Assembly (NCBI RefSeq): GCF_024220175.1
Contig: NZ_CP098502.1
Coordinates: forward strand, 1,612,001 to 1,676,000
Source: Paraconexibacter antarcticus
GTDB lineage: Bacteria; Actinomycetota; Thermoleophilia; Solirubrobacterales; Solirubrobacteraceae
Length of the DNA: 64,000 nt
Reading direction: 5' to 3'
Shown here one piece after another: positions 35,045-45,011 of the stretch. A model generated the notes under the pieces. The model ran no database searches, was not told where the DNA came from, and saw nothing but the letters and a program-made list of their open reading frames with translations. Position numbers and translations under genes: made by a program. How positions within the stretch are numbered: the stretch's first letter is position 1; the number at the start of each line of letters is the position of its first letter.

Positions 35045-36429
35045 CCGCCGGCACACGCCCCCGCCCCCGTCGCTTCGTCCACCGACCCGGTCAGCACCGT
35101 CCGCGGGAGATCCTCAAAGGCACGATCGCCCTCTTCACGCTGATCCTGCTGATCGTCGCCGCCGTCAACCGCGGTCTGCCGTTCTGGCCGAAGAGCGGCA
35201 CGACGGTCTGGGCTCAGTTCGACAACGTCTCCTCCCTGCGCGTCGGCAACCCGGTTCGCGTCGCCGGCATCCCGGTGGGCAAAGTCTCGAAGATCCAGCA
35301 GCCGTCTTCCGGACGCGGCGGGATGGTCCAGCTGCGTCTGCAGGACGGCAAGGTCAGCCTCCACGACGACGCTCGCGCGGCGATCTGGTGGCGAACGCTG
35401 CTCGGCCGAAACCTCTACGTCGACCTGGATCCGGGCTCGCCGAGCGCACCGACACTCAACGGCCCGATACCCCGGGCGCACACCAGCAACCAGGTCGAGC
35501 TCGACCAGGCGCTGAGCCCACTGGACGCCACCGGTCGCACCGGGCTGAAGCGCATCATCGGCGCCACCGACGGCGGCTTCGCCGGCGACGACGCCACGAA
35601 CGCTCTCGACGCCCTGGCGAAGGCTTCGCCGCCGATCGCGAACGGGCTGCCCCCGATCCGCGGACAGGACCCCGGGGACCTCCCGGTGCTCGTGGCCCAG
35701 ACCTCGAAGTGGATGCACGCCATCGACCGGCGCGGCGCGGACCTCGCTGGGCTCATCGACTCAGGCCGCACCACGCTCGCCGTCACCGCCGCCCGAGCCG
35801 CGGACATCGGCACGATCCTGGACACCGCCCCCGCGGCCCTGGACAGCACCCGGCGCACCATGATCAACCTGCGCACGACACTGCCCACGCTCGACGACGT
35901 CACGGCGCGCCTGCGACCCGGCGCCCGCCGCCTGGACGAGGCAGCGACCACCACGCGGCAGCTGTTCGACACCGCAACCCCGGTCCTGCGCAACGCGCAG
36001 ACGCTCCTGCGACGCCTGAACCCGGCCCTGACCGAGGTCGGTGGCCGCTTCGCACCCGAGGCGAGCGCGACCTTCACCGGGCTGAAGCCCACGATCGCCC
36101 GGGTCCACGACCAGGTCCTGCCGTTCCTGGAGCGCGACAACAAGGCATTGAAGATGAAGGTCTATGAGCTGCTGGGCCCGACGCTCTCCGCCGGATCCGC
36201 GTTCCTGGCGACCACCGACGCCCAAGGCGCCTTCGTCCAGTTCGAAGCCGGGGCGGGCGAAGCGGCGGCACCCGCCCTGCCGTGCAAGACCATGTTCACC
36301 GATCCCACCGCCAAGCAGCTCGTCGTGTGTCAGGATCTCAAGGACTACCTGGCGACGCTTTTCACCCAGCCCGGTCACCAGCTCGTCCGCGATCCCCAGA
36401 ACGATCCGGCCGTCACGACAGGAGGCTGA
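35041..36429 (+). CDS. MCE family protein, fourth of locus 1
   Basis: This 462-residue protein has a membrane anchor near residues 25-45 (GTIALFTLILLIVAAVNRG) and an MCE domain with VSSLRVGNPVRVAGIPVGKV and LLGRNLYVDLDPGSPSAP. A longer N-terminal charged stretch (Arg/Pro/His-rich) precedes the anchor. The helical part is followed by a tail with two Cys (near 36280 and 36328) that may form a disulfide. The ATG at 35041 overlaps the previous stop. Confidence 0.87.
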   Translation: MTAGTRPRPRRFVHRPGQHRPREILKGTIALFTLILLIVAAVNRGLPFWPKSGTTVWAQFDNVSSLRVGNPVRVAGIPVGKVSKIQQPSSGRGGMVQLRLQDGKVSLHDDARAAIWWRTLLGRNLYVDLDPGSPSAPTLNGPIPRAHTSNQVELDQALSPLDATGRTGLKRIIGATDGGFAGDDATNALDALAKASPPIANGLPPIRGQDPGDLPVLVAQTSKWMHAIDRRGADLAGLIDSGRTTLAVTAARAADIGTILDTAPAALDSTRRTMINLRTTLPTLDDVTARLRPGARRLDEAATTTRQLFDTATPVLRNAQTLLRRLNPALTEVGGRFAPEASATFTGLKPTIARVHDQVLPFLERDNKALKMKVYELLGPTLSAGSAFLATTDAQGAFVQFEAGAGEAAAPALPCKTMFTDPTAKQLVVCQDLKDYLATLFTQPGHQLVRDPQNDPAVTTGG

Positions 36430-36433
36430 GCAG

Positions 36434-37705
36434 ATGCCGTTCAACCGTGACCGCATCCGCCTGGAGCTCAAGCGCGCTCGAACGCCGCTGCTGCTCCTCG
36501 CGATCGCCTTCGTCCTGACCGCGGTCGCCGCCGTCGGACTCTTCCGCAACCTGACCTTCCAGAAGCCCTGGGAGCAGACCTACACCGTCCGGGCCGCGTT
36601 TACCGACGCCAAGGGCGTGTCCCCGGGCAAGAACCAGGTCCGCCTGGCCGGCATCAAGATCGGCGTCGTCACTAAGGCCGTGCTGCGCGGGGACCAAGCG
36701 GTCCTGACCCTCAGCATCGACAAGAAGCACGGGCCGCTCTACCGCAACGCCAAACTCCGCCTGCGCCCCGTATCGCCCCTCGACGACAAGTACGTCGAGG
36801 TCGAGAACCGCGGCACCCCGGCGAGCGGACGGCTGACCGGTGAGACCGTGCTGCCGGCCTCGAGCACGGCCTCGCCGGTCGACATCTCCCGGGTGCTGGA
36901 GGTCTTCAACGTGCCGACCCGCCAAAGCATGGCGCAACTGATCGACGAGCTCGGCCGCGGGCTTCCGGACAACGGGCATCAGTTGCGCGCCGCGCTCGCC
37001 GAGTTCACCCCGTTCTTCGGGGCGCTGCAGCGCCTGACCGAGATCACCGCCGACCGTCACGTCCAGCTCAAACGGCTCGTGCACAACACCGGGATCCTCG
37101 GCCGCGAGCTCGCCCGCCGCGACGAGCAGGTCTCCGGCGTGATCAGCCACGGCAACGCGGTCCTCACCGAGCTCGCCCACCGTGACAGGCCCCTGGACCA
37201 GACGATCCGCGCCCTCCCCAGCACGATCAACGCGCTGCAGCGCGCCACGGGCTCGCTCGAGCAGGCCCGCAACCACCTGGACCCTGCGCTGCGCGCGCTC
37301 GTCCCGCCGGCCGACGACCTCAAGCCCGCGCTCGACGCGCTCATCAAGCTCAGCGACAGCGGCACGCCGGCCCTTCACGCCCTGGCCAACCCAGTCCGTC
37401 GCCTGAGCGCCGTGGCGAAGATCCTGCCGGCCACCGCCCGCGATGTCACCGGTGCGGTCAAGGTCCTCCGCAGGGAGACCCCGTCGCTGGACCACAGCAC
37501 CGCCAAGCTCCCTCCGTGCTTTGTCCCGATCGAGAACTTCTTCGCCAACAGCATGTCGCTCGCCAAGTTCTACGACGGCTATCGCGTCGTCGCACGCGCC
37601 ACCGCGGGCGAAGGCCTGTTCGCGATCGGCACGTCCGTCAACGAGCCAGGCTGGAAGAAACTCGGCCCGTGCTACGGCAAGGTCGCCGCCGGAGGCACGA
37701 AATGA
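36434..37705 (+). CDS. MCE family protein, fifth of locus 1
   Basis: This 423-residue protein has an N-terminal anchor (PLLLLAIAFVLTAVAAVGLF) and an MCE domain with DAKGVSPGKNQVRLAGIKIG and VSPLDDKYVEVENRG. The helical region ends with CFVPIENFFANSMSLAKFYD and a final Cys near 37673. GGAGG ten bases upstream supports ATG 36434, the only MCE start in this locus not overlapping its neighbour (four-base gap). It is the shortest MCE protein of locus 1. Confidence 0.87.
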   Translation: MPFNRDRIRLELKRARTPLLLLAIAFVLTAVAAVGLFRNLTFQKPWEQTYTVRAAFTDAKGVSPGKNQVRLAGIKIGVVTKAVLRGDQAVLTLSIDKKHGPLYRNAKLRLRPVSPLDDKYVEVENRGTPASGRLTGETVLPASSTASPVDISRVLEVFNVPTRQSMAQLIDELGRGLPDNGHQLRAALAEFTPFFGALQRLTEITADRHVQLKRLVHNTGILGRELARRDEQVSGVISHGNAVLTELAHRDRPLDQTIRALPSTINALQRATGSLEQARNHLDPALRALVPPADDLKPALDALIKLSDSGTPALHALANPVRRLSAVAKILPATARDVTGAVKVLRRETPSLDHSTAKLPPCFVPIENFFANSMSLAKFYDGYRVVARATAGEGLFAIGTSVNEPGWKKLGPCYGKVAAGGTK

Positions 37706-39069
37706 GCCCCCGTCAGCGGATCCCGAAGATCGTCGCACTCGGCACGTTCTTCGTCGTGGTGATCGTCATCTTCACCGGGATGTACACGCTGCTGGCCGGC
37801 GGCCGCATCGCCGGCATCTCCGCGCAGCCCTACAAGGTATCGGTGCTCGTCGACGAGCCGCTGCAGCTGATCGCCGGATCAGACGTGCGGACATCAGGCG
37901 TCAAGGTCGGCACGATCGACGACATCCAGCCGCGCGGCCAGCGGTCCCTGATCACGATCGCCTTGAAACGCGAACACGACCACATCTACCGCGACGCCCG
38001 CGTGCAGACGCGCTTGCGCACACTCCTCGGAGAGAGCTACCTCGACGTCGACCCGGGCACACCGGCCGCGGGACGCGTCCCAGCCAACGGCATGCTGAGC
38101 GCCGAAGCCAGCCGTGAGACCGTGCCACTGGACAAGATCCTCAACACGCTCGATCCGACCACCCGCAAGGCCGTTCAGGGCACCATCCGCGGCATGGGCC
38201 GCGGACTCGACGGGCGCGGGGATGACATCAACCGCACCTTCGCCGACCTCGGCGACGCCGTCGACCTGGGTGTGCCCGTGGTCTCCGACCTGCGCGCGCA
38301 ACGCCGCGACCTGGTCGCGGTCATCGACCAGGGCGCCCAAGTGCTCGACGCCCTCGGCCGGCGCCAGGACCAACTGCGGTCGCTCGTCACCTCCATGCAC
38401 CGCACCGCCAGCGCCGTCTCAGCCCGCGACGCCGCGCTCCGCGCCTCCATCACCCAACTGAGGCCCACCCTCCCACAGGTGAGCAAGACCGTCACAGCGG
38501 TCCAGTACCTCTCCAAGACCGCCACCCCGGTCTCCGACAACCTCCTGACCGCGGCAGTCGCACTACAGCCGGTGATCCGAGACCTCGGCCCAACCGCGGC
38601 CGACGCCCGCCGCCTGGCCGCCAGGTTGCCGGCAGCTCTCGACGCCACCGACCCCCTCCTTAGGCAGCTACGCTCGTTCACGAGCGCGGCCACCCCGGTC
38701 ACCGACGCGCTCGGACCCGTGCTCCGGCAGGTCGTGCCGATGCTCAACTACCTCGAGCCGTACAGGCGGGATCTCTCCGCGCTCGCCGCCAACATGGGCT
38801 CACTCTTCCAGTTCTATGGTGGCCTGGAGCCACCGAACGTCCAGGGACCTCATCACGAAATCAACTCCGGGCGCGTCCAGCTGCTCGTGAGCCCTGCGTC
38901 GCTGGCCGCCACCCCACCGGAGCTGGTCAAGCTCGAGGACGCACTCCTGCAGACCGGCGTGCTGAAGGAGATCGGCGGGCTGCGGACCAACTATTACCCG
39001 CCGCCCGGGAGCGCGGACGCGCCGCCCCGCTCGGACGGTAAGTACACGCGCGTGCAGGCATTGCCCTGA
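37702..39069 (+). CDS. MCE family protein, sixth of locus 1
   Basis: This 455-residue protein has an anchor (IVALGTFFVVVIVIFTGMYT) and an MCE domain with LIAGSDVRTSGVKVGTIDDI and LLGESYLDVDPGTPAAG. The helical region follows. The C-terminal segment (ANMGSLFQFYGGLEPPNVQG, then YYPPPGSADAPP) resembles the tail of the sixth genes in the other two sets in position. The ATG overlaps the previous stop. A transporter of the MMPL type follows after 14 bases. Confidence 0.87.
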   Translation: MSPRQRIPKIVALGTFFVVVIVIFTGMYTLLAGGRIAGISAQPYKVSVLVDEPLQLIAGSDVRTSGVKVGTIDDIQPRGQRSLITIALKREHDHIYRDARVQTRLRTLLGESYLDVDPGTPAAGRVPANGMLSAEASRETVPLDKILNTLDPTTRKAVQGTIRGMGRGLDGRGDDINRTFADLGDAVDLGVPVVSDLRAQRRDLVAVIDQGAQVLDALGRRQDQLRSLVTSMHRTASAVSARDAALRASITQLRPTLPQVSKTVTAVQYLSKTATPVSDNLLTAAVALQPVIRDLGPTAADARRLAARLPAALDATDPLLRQLRSFTSAATPVTDALGPVLRQVVPMLNYLEPYRRDLSALAANMGSLFQFYGGLEPPNVQGPHHEINSGRVQLLVSPASLAATPPELVKLEDALLQTGVLKEIGGLRTNYYPPPGSADAPPRSDGKYTRVQALP

Positions 39070-39083
39070 AACCTCGACGCCTC

Positions 39084-41504
39084 GTGGTGCGGGTGGCATG
39101 TGCGCGGCTGGCGAGCGCGAGCCCACGGCGAACGCTCGGGGTGGGCGTCATCGTCGTGGTGCTGTGCGCGCTCGCGGCCAGCCAGCTGCACTCCAACGCC
39201 TCGCCGGCGCTTTTCACCCAGTCCGGCAGTCCGACCGGGCGGGCCACCTCCGAGCTGGAAGGTGCGTTCGGTAGCGAGCCCGTGGCGCTCGTCGTCACCG
39301 GTGATCTGCAGCAGACGCTCGCGGCCAAGGGCATGGCCGCGCTCGACGTCCTCGAACGCCGCGTCCGGAGGCTCAGCGGGGTTTCGAGCGTCTTCGGGCC
39401 CGCGACGCTGGTCACCGCGACGATCGAGCAGATCGCACGGATCGTCCGGGTCGAACTGGGCCCGGTGGCCGCAAGGGCCGATCGCGCCGCCAACCGAGCC
39501 CGCGCGCTGGCCAAGCGTCTGCACGCGAACGCGGCGACCGCCGACGCCGCCGACCGTGAGGTCCGCTTGGCCACCCTCGGGCCGATGCGCCGGCAATACG
39601 AGAAGCTCTTCGCGCAGTTCGGGTTCCTCGGCCTGCCGTCCTTGACCAACAGCGTGTTCGTTCAGGCGCTCACCCTCGGACCGGGCGGCGCCCCGAAGAG
39701 CCGGCTGCGGTGGCTCCTCCCGGACCGCGGCCACGCCGTCGTCGTCGTCCGCCTGAAGCGTGGGCTCTCCGAGACTCAGGTGCGCCGCGTGGCCGGCAGC
39801 CTGGAGTCCGCTGCCGCGGCGGCGCACCGCTCGGGGCTGTCGGTGCAGGTCGCCGGCGCGCCGCTGGTCGCCGCTGCGGTGGCCCATCAGCTCCGCCGAC
39901 AACTGCTCGTTCTGCTGCCGGTCGTCGCCCTGGTGATGATGCTCGTGCTCGTGCTCGTGCAGCGGGCCGGAAAGCGCCGCGCGCTGCTGCTCTTCCCGGG
40001 CCTGGCGGCCGCCGCGGGCGCAGCGGCCGCGGGCTGGCCACTGGGCCTGGAGCTCACGCCGGCGACCCTCGCCGCGCTTCCCGTGATCCTGGGACTCGGC
40101 GTGGACTTCGTCGTCCAGTTGGAGGCGCGCTACCGCATCGAGCGACGTAACGCAGCACCGCCGGAAGCGATCCGCGGGGCAGTGACACGACTCGGTTCTA
40201 CGCTCGCGCGAGCGGCAATCGCGATGTCCGCGGGCTTCGGCGTCCTGCTGCTCAGTCCCGTGCCGCTGGTGCAGCGGCTCGGTGCCGTGCTCGCGATCGG
40301 TGCGATCTGCGCCCTGATCGCCACCCTCACGCTCGCCCCCCCGCTGCTGCTGGTGCTCGACCGTCCGGGGCTGGGGTCCGCCACGCTGACCATGCCCTCG
40401 GTGCTGCGGTGGCCCAGGCGGGGGAGCATCCTGGCCGTGGGCATCGCCGCGGTGGTGTCGGTGGCGGGTATGGCGTCGGCGTCGTCGGTCCGGATCTCCG
40501 GTGATCCGAATCAGCTCGCCAGTCGTGGGCTGCCGGAGCTCGAGCGCGCCCAAAGCGCCGGTCGCGTCTTCGGCTCCAGCGGCCAGATTCGCGTTGCGGT
40601 CCGCGCCAATGACGTGACCAGCCCGGCGGTGGTGCGCTGGATGAGCGGGGCGGCGCAGCGCGTGGAGCGCATCGACCCACGGCTCCGCGCGGGCCCCAGC
40701 CTTTCGGACCTGGCCACCGCCGGGGGTCGCCTTCCGGACGGGACACGGACCGCGCAGCTGCTGCGCGTCGCGCCGCCCGATCTGGTCGGCGCGATCCTGC
40801 GACGCGATCATCGCCTGACCGAGTTCAGCTTCGGCGCACCGGTCACCGACGCCGCTGGGCTGGACCGGCTGCAAACCCGGGTGGATCGGGTGCTGGCGTC
40901 GGCCCCCGCCGGCGTGAAGGCGACAGCCGGAGGGCTGGCGCCGACGGTCGTGGCCGGTGTACGCGGCATCGAAGGCGGGCGGCCCTGGCTTCTGCTCGCC
41001 GCCATCGCGATGATCGCAGTCGTGTTGCTCCTTCTCGGATACGGCGTGAGACGCGCGCTCGTCGTCGTGCTCCCCGCCGCGACCGCTGCGGGGGCCTCAT
41101 CACCAATTATGGCCGCGGCCAGCGTCTCATTGTCGCCGCTCTCAGCGAGTCTCGAGCCGCTGCTGGTCGCCATCACGATCGAGTTCGCGATCCTCGTCGA
41201 GGGGCGAATGGAGGTTGAACGCCGACTCGGAGCCGATCCTCAAGAGGCAGGTCGCACCGCCGTTCGGTGGGTCGGTGCGCCGGTTCTCGTCTCCGCGAGC
41301 ACCGTCGGGCTCGGCTTCGGCGTGCTGCTGATCAGCCCGGTGCCGGTGCTGCGCCAGTTCGGCGGGCTGGCCGCGGTCGAGGTCGTGTCGGCCGCCGCCC
41401 TCGCGCTGGCACTGGTCCCAGCGTTCGCCGCGGCGCTTGCGTCAGCTCCGAAACGTGTGACGCCACCCGACCGGCCTCGCATCGCACGGACAACCGCTAG
41501 ATGA
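39084..41504 (+). CDS. MMPL/RND-family transporter
   Basis: This 806-residue membrane protein has the RND plan twice: one N-terminal helix, a large outer loop, then a bundle of helices, repeated. The helix motif LGLGVDFVVQLEARYRIER in the first half and ITIEFAILVEGRMEVERRLG in the second are the functional helix pair of MMPL proteins. The GTG at 39084 is 14 bases after the MCE gene; nearby GTG codons at 39087 or 39093 are possible. MMPL proteins export lipids using the proton gradient. Its place behind an MCE importer suggests linked movement of the same lipid class, but that is inference. Confidence 0.82.
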   Translation: MVRVACARLASASPRRTLGVGVIVVVLCALAASQLHSNASPALFTQSGSPTGRATSELEGAFGSEPVALVVTGDLQQTLAAKGMAALDVLERRVRRLSGVSSVFGPATLVTATIEQIARIVRVELGPVAARADRAANRARALAKRLHANAATADAADREVRLATLGPMRRQYEKLFAQFGFLGLPSLTNSVFVQALTLGPGGAPKSRLRWLLPDRGHAVVVVRLKRGLSETQVRRVAGSLESAAAAAHRSGLSVQVAGAPLVAAAVAHQLRRQLLVLLPVVALVMMLVLVLVQRAGKRRALLLFPGLAAAAGAAAAGWPLGLELTPATLAALPVILGLGVDFVVQLEARYRIERRNAAPPEAIRGAVTRLGSTLARAAIAMSAGFGVLLLSPVPLVQRLGAVLAIGAICALIATLTLAPPLLLVLDRPGLGSATLTMPSVLRWPRRGSILAVGIAAVVSVAGMASASSVRISGDPNQLASRGLPELERAQSAGRVFGSSGQIRVAVRANDVTSPAVVRWMSGAAQRVERIDPRLRAGPSLSDLATAGGRLPDGTRTAQLLRVAPPDLVGAILRRDHRLTEFSFGAPVTDAAGLDRLQTRVDRVLASAPAGVKATAGGLAPTVVAGVRGIEGGRPWLLLAAIAMIAVVLLLLGYGVRRALVVVLPAATAAGASSPIMAAASVSLSPLSASLEPLLVAITIEFAILVEGRMEVERRLGADPQEAGRTAVRWVGAPVLVSASTVGLGFGVLLISPVPVLRQFGGLAAVEVVSAAALALALVPAFAAALASAPKRVTPPDRPRIARTTAR

Positions 41505-42256
41505 GCACGTCGATCCCCGGAACGTCGTCGCAATGCGTGAATCGCCGGCTGATGCGCGAGCGCCGCGTCGGGCGGATCGTCGGGGCGCTCGCGTTCGTCG
41601 CCATCGTGCTCACGCTGGTCTCGGTGCTCGCGTCTGCCGCGGCAGCGCGCGACCCGTCGGGGAGCGGCACGTTGAAGGTCTTCGACGCTCACGCCACGCG
41701 CCAGCTCGTCGCCGCGTTCCTTCGCAGCGTCTCGGTGCTCGCCACGATCCCGATCATCTCCTTCTTCCACTCCGTGCTCCGCGCCCGGGATCCTGGGGTC
41801 CCCCGGGGCCTGCTCACCGTCGGCCTGCTCGCCTCGGCAGTGATCGCGGCCTCGACGATCATCGGGTGGGTCGGACTGCACCACGCCGCCGTCTCGTACG
41901 TCGAGGGCGGCTACCGTGGCCGCACGGAGAAGGCGGCGCTCGACGCGAGCTCGGTGCTGACCGTCTCGCGCTGGTTGGATATCGGGTCGCGGCTGCTCTT
42001 CGCTTCGTGGCTTGCGATGACGTCGCTGCGTGCGAACCGTGCCGGGCTGATCACGCCGTTCCTGGGTACGTGGGGTCTGCTGGCCGCGGTCACCGGGACG
42101 TTCTTGGCGGTCGGCGATGCGCTCTACATCGGCTGGCTGGCCAGCGTCGCGCTCCTGTCGATGGGCTATTGGCCGGGCGGGCGACCGCTGAGCTGGCGCA
42201 CCGGGGCGGCGGAGCCGTGGACGCCGGCGCCCGGCTCCGGTGCGCCGCCGCGCTGA
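41501..42256 (+). CDS. Polytopic membrane protein of unknown function
   Basis: This 251-residue protein has about six hydrophobic segments (for example VGRIVGALAFVAIVLTLVSV, GLLTVGLLASAVIAASTIIG, LLAAVTGTFLAVGDALYIG). The pattern resembles DUF4386-type membrane proteins, but I cannot confirm this. The ATG overlaps the stop of the MMPL gene. It is the last gene of the plus-strand mce operon and faces the convergent minus-strand mce set. Confidence 0.7.
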   Translation: MSTSIPGTSSQCVNRRLMRERRVGRIVGALAFVAIVLTLVSVLASAAAARDPSGSGTLKVFDAHATRQLVAAFLRSVSVLATIPIISFFHSVLRARDPGVPRGLLTVGLLASAVIAASTIIGWVGLHHAAVSYVEGGYRGRTEKAALDASSVLTVSRWLDIGSRLLFASWLAMTSLRANRAGLITPFLGTWGLLAAVTGTFLAVGDALYIGWLASVALLSMGYWPGGRPLSWRTGAAEPWTPAPGSGAPPR

Positions 42257-42279
42257 GGCTGACCGGGAAGGCGTCGACC

Positions 42280-42295
42280 CGCGCCCGCGGGCGCG
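42280..42295. terminator. Perfect 16-bp palindrome between convergent mce operons
   Basis: CGCGCCCGCGGGCGCG is its own reverse complement and lies in the 68-bp gap between the membrane protein gene (plus) and the last MCE gene of locus 2 (minus). A bidirectional terminator is likely, without U tracts. Confidence 0.5.
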
Positions 42296-42324
42296 TCGGC
42301 GGTCCGGAACCCTGCAGGTCGCGT

Positions 42325-43731
42325 TCACGGCGCGGCACGTTGCAGCTGCGGGAACGACTTCAGCTGCCCCTGGAACCGGGTCGGCGGCGCGGTCACGCAG
42401 GGGGGCGGGCTCCCGGTGCCGACGAACCCTCGTGGGTTGGATGCGTGCCGGCAGTCGAACGACGTCAGCCCGGTGCTGAGCCCATCGAGCCAGCGGGGCG
42501 GGGCGTAGGCGTTGGGGCGGGTCGTTCCTGAGCGCTGAGCGGCGACGACGAAGTTCTCGTCAGTGATCGGCAGCACGGCGCGGAAGTAGTGCAGCGGCTT
42601 CTGGCCCGGTCGCTGGGTGACGAATTGGGACGATGCGGCGATCGCCGGCCAGCTTGAGATGAGCTCCTGCCGATAGAGCGATGCGTACTGCGCAACAGGG
42701 ATCAGATCGCGGGCGAACGGGTAGAGCGCGCCGGTGAGCGGTCCGGCCGCTCGCAGGACCGGACGCAGGCTTCGCAGGTCCCTCGGCCCGGTGCGGGAGA
42801 GTTGCCCGATGTCGCCGATGACCCGTTGGACCTGCGGGGCGGTCCGGATCGTCCCGGCGAGCACCGGGCGCACGAGCGGCGCCACCGGCTCCAAGGCCCG
42901 GACGACGGGGTCGGCCTCTCGTGAGATCCCCTCCAGGGCGGCAAGCCCCGGGCGCGCGGCGCGCAGCAGCGGCGGCACGGCCCGGAGGGTGGCCCGCAGG
43001 TCGGGGCCCCGGGTGGCGGTCGCGGCGAACAGCTGCTCAGAGGCGAGCACCAGCCGGCGGGTCTCCTGCTCGCGGGCGCCGACGGTGCGAAACACCGCCC
43101 CCGCATTTCGGACCAGGGAGTCCAGGGCACGGCCCTGGGCGTCCAGGCGGGCCAGGACGTCCCCGCCGTCCTGCGCGAGCGGCGCCAGGCCGGCCACCGA
43201 GCCCTGGATGTCGCCGGCGCGCCCGCGGACCGCCGTCGACCAGCCCGTCAGCCAGGCGCGCAGATTCCGGCGCGTGGGGAGATCGAAGGTGCTCAGGACC
43301 TCGTCGACCTCGGTGGTGGGCAGGACCGCCGACCTCGGGATGCGCCCGCCCTCGGCGATCGGCGGCGCTGACCGGGAGCCGGGCGTGAGCTCGACGAAGG
43401 TCTCGCCGAGCAGCGTCTTGAAGCGCAGCGTCGCGCGTACGTCCTGATGCAGGGGGGCGTAGCGGGGCAGGATCTGAAGGGTCGCCCGGGTGGCGTCACG
43501 GGACCGCTCGAGCTTCACCACCTCGCCGACGCTGACACCCGAGATGCGCACATCGGCCTGGCTGGCCAGCGTCGCAGCCTCGGGGATGTCGACGGTGACC
43601 CGGTACCCGCGGGCCTGGAGTGGAGTCGAGCCGCCAAAGCTGATCCAGAGGAACAGCAGGAGCCCGAAGCAGCTCAGCGAGAACACCACGATCGTGAGAA
43701 TCCGGGCGGTGCTGAACGGTGTCTTCTGCAT
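42325..43731 (-). CDS. MCE family protein, sixth of locus 2
   Basis: This 468-residue protein has an anchor (ILTIVVFSLSCFGLLLFLWI) and an MCE domain with LASQADVRISGVSVGEVVKL and TLLGETFVELTPGSRSAPP. Its paralogue is the gene at 53877: both share the Cys-containing anchor, LLFLWISFGG, and the C-terminal QGQLKSFPQLQRAAP pattern. The ATG at 43731 overlaps the upstream stop by one base (TGATG). It is the last gene of the permease-less set and ends at the palindrome. Confidence 0.87.
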   Translation of the reverse strand: MQKTPFSTARILTIVVFSLSCFGLLLFLWISFGGSTPLQARGYRVTVDIPEAATLASQADVRISGVSVGEVVKLERSRDATRATLQILPRYAPLHQDVRATLRFKTLLGETFVELTPGSRSAPPIAEGGRIPRSAVLPTTEVDEVLSTFDLPTRRNLRAWLTGWSTAVRGRAGDIQGSVAGLAPLAQDGGDVLARLDAQGRALDSLVRNAGAVFRTVGAREQETRRLVLASEQLFAATATRGPDLRATLRAVPPLLRAARPGLAALEGISREADPVVRALEPVAPLVRPVLAGTIRTAPQVQRVIGDIGQLSRTGPRDLRSLRPVLRAAGPLTGALYPFARDLIPVAQYASLYRQELISSWPAIAASSQFVTQRPGQKPLHYFRAVLPITDENFVVAAQRSGTTRPNAYAPPRWLDGLSTGLTSFDCRHASNPRGFVGTGSPPPCVTAPPTRFQGQLKSFPQLQRAAP

Positions 43732-45011
43732 CAGCGATTCGCCGCGTCCGGGCAGACGCGGACCGCGTCGAGCAACGCCCCGACGACCGTGGGCAGATTT
43801 TTCGGGAACACGTCCGCGCTGCTGCACGAAACGGCGATCATGCCGCGCCAGACGGCGCCGTTGGCGTCACCGGTGGAGACGAACGACGACGCGTTGTGCG
43901 CGAACCAGGCCAGCCAGAACAGGTACCCCTCTTCCTTGCCTGCCGGGTTGTAGGCGAGTTCATTGGCGAGCTCCTCGACGACGCCGAACGTGCGGGTCAG
44001 GTCCGGGGTCTGGGCCGTGAGATCGGTGAGCGCGGGGGTCGCCTCGCGACCCAGCGGACGCGCATCGCGCACGAAGCCGCGCAGCTTGGCCAGGTCGGGC
44101 GCACCGTCGCGCAGCAGCGGCTGGACCTGGCGTAGCGCAGGCGTGAACGCCCGGGTGACCGGGAGCAGGCGACGCACCGCGGTGGGCAGTTCGAGGGCCA
44201 GCGGCCGGGCCTGGGCCAGGGCTCGCCGCGTCTCCCGGAGCGTGGCCGGGAGCTGGTCGATCGAGCTGCCGAGCGCAGCGTCTTCGGTGCCGATCGCCCC
44301 GAACGTCTTGTTGGCCGCGGTCACGAGCCGGGCGACCTCGCCGTCCTTGGGACCGAGCCGCTCGGTGACGCGGCGCAGCGCCCCGACAAGGTGGCGCAGG
44401 TCGGTGCGGCGGGCGTTGACGGCGGTGGTGACGTCCTTGGTGGCCTGCAGGGTGGGGCCGACGGTCTGCAGCAGGCGCCGCAGGCTCTCGCCCCGGTGAT
44501 GCAGTCCGCGGCCGATGGCGTCGACGGTCACGGTCACGTAGGCGCGGGTGTCGTCGTCGAGCTTGGCCAGGACCTCGTCGAGCTGCACCTGGGGGGTGGT
44601 GGCACGCTCGGGCAGGGTGCCGCCGTCGGGGAGCGTCGGGGCTCGGCGGCTGCCGGGGTCGAGCTGGACCTGCATGTCCTGCAGTGGTGTCTTGGGGCGC
44701 AGGAGCGCGGTGGCGTCGGCGTGGACGGCTTTCAGTTTGCTGCGCTCGATGGTCATCTGCACGACGGCGACACCGTTGTCGAGACTGACCCGGCTGATCT
44801 CACCGACCGGCACGCCTGAGACGGCGACCTGCTGTCCTTGGCCTGGTGTGACCGCCTGCGCGGAGATGAACCGTGCGTTGAGCTTGTAGGTGTCCTTCCA
44901 GGGGAGGGGGAGGCGCTGATGGACGAGGATGTACCCGCCGACGACCGCGGCGGCCGCGACCAGGCCGACGATCGCGGAGACCATGAGCTTGTTGTCGCGG
45001 ATGACCTTCAT
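43731..45011 (-). CDS. MCE family protein, fifth of locus 2
   Basis: This 426-residue protein has an N-terminal anchor (LMVSAIVGLVAAAAVVGGYI) and an MCE domain with VTPGQGQQVAVSGVPVGEIS and PKTPLQDMQVQLDPGSRRAP. The C-terminal region has YLFWLAWFAHNASSFVSTGD, then two Cys residues. Its paralogue is the gene at 55300, which shares PKTPLQDMSVDLDPG and FFAAWFAHNFNNFLSNQDAN. The ATG overlaps the upstream stop (ATGA). Confidence 0.87.
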   Translation of the reverse strand: MKVIRDNKLMVSAIVGLVAAAAVVGGYILVHQRLPLPWKDTYKLNARFISAQAVTPGQGQQVAVSGVPVGEISRVSLDNGVAVVQMTIERSKLKAVHADATALLRPKTPLQDMQVQLDPGSRRAPTLPDGGTLPERATTPQVQLDEVLAKLDDDTRAYVTVTVDAIGRGLHHRGESLRRLLQTVGPTLQATKDVTTAVNARRTDLRHLVGALRRVTERLGPKDGEVARLVTAANKTFGAIGTEDAALGSSIDQLPATLRETRRALAQARPLALELPTAVRRLLPVTRAFTPALRQVQPLLRDGAPDLAKLRGFVRDARPLGREATPALTDLTAQTPDLTRTFGVVEELANELAYNPAGKEEGYLFWLAWFAHNASSFVSTGDANGAVWRGMIAVSCSSADVFPKNLPTVVGALLDAVRVCPDAANR

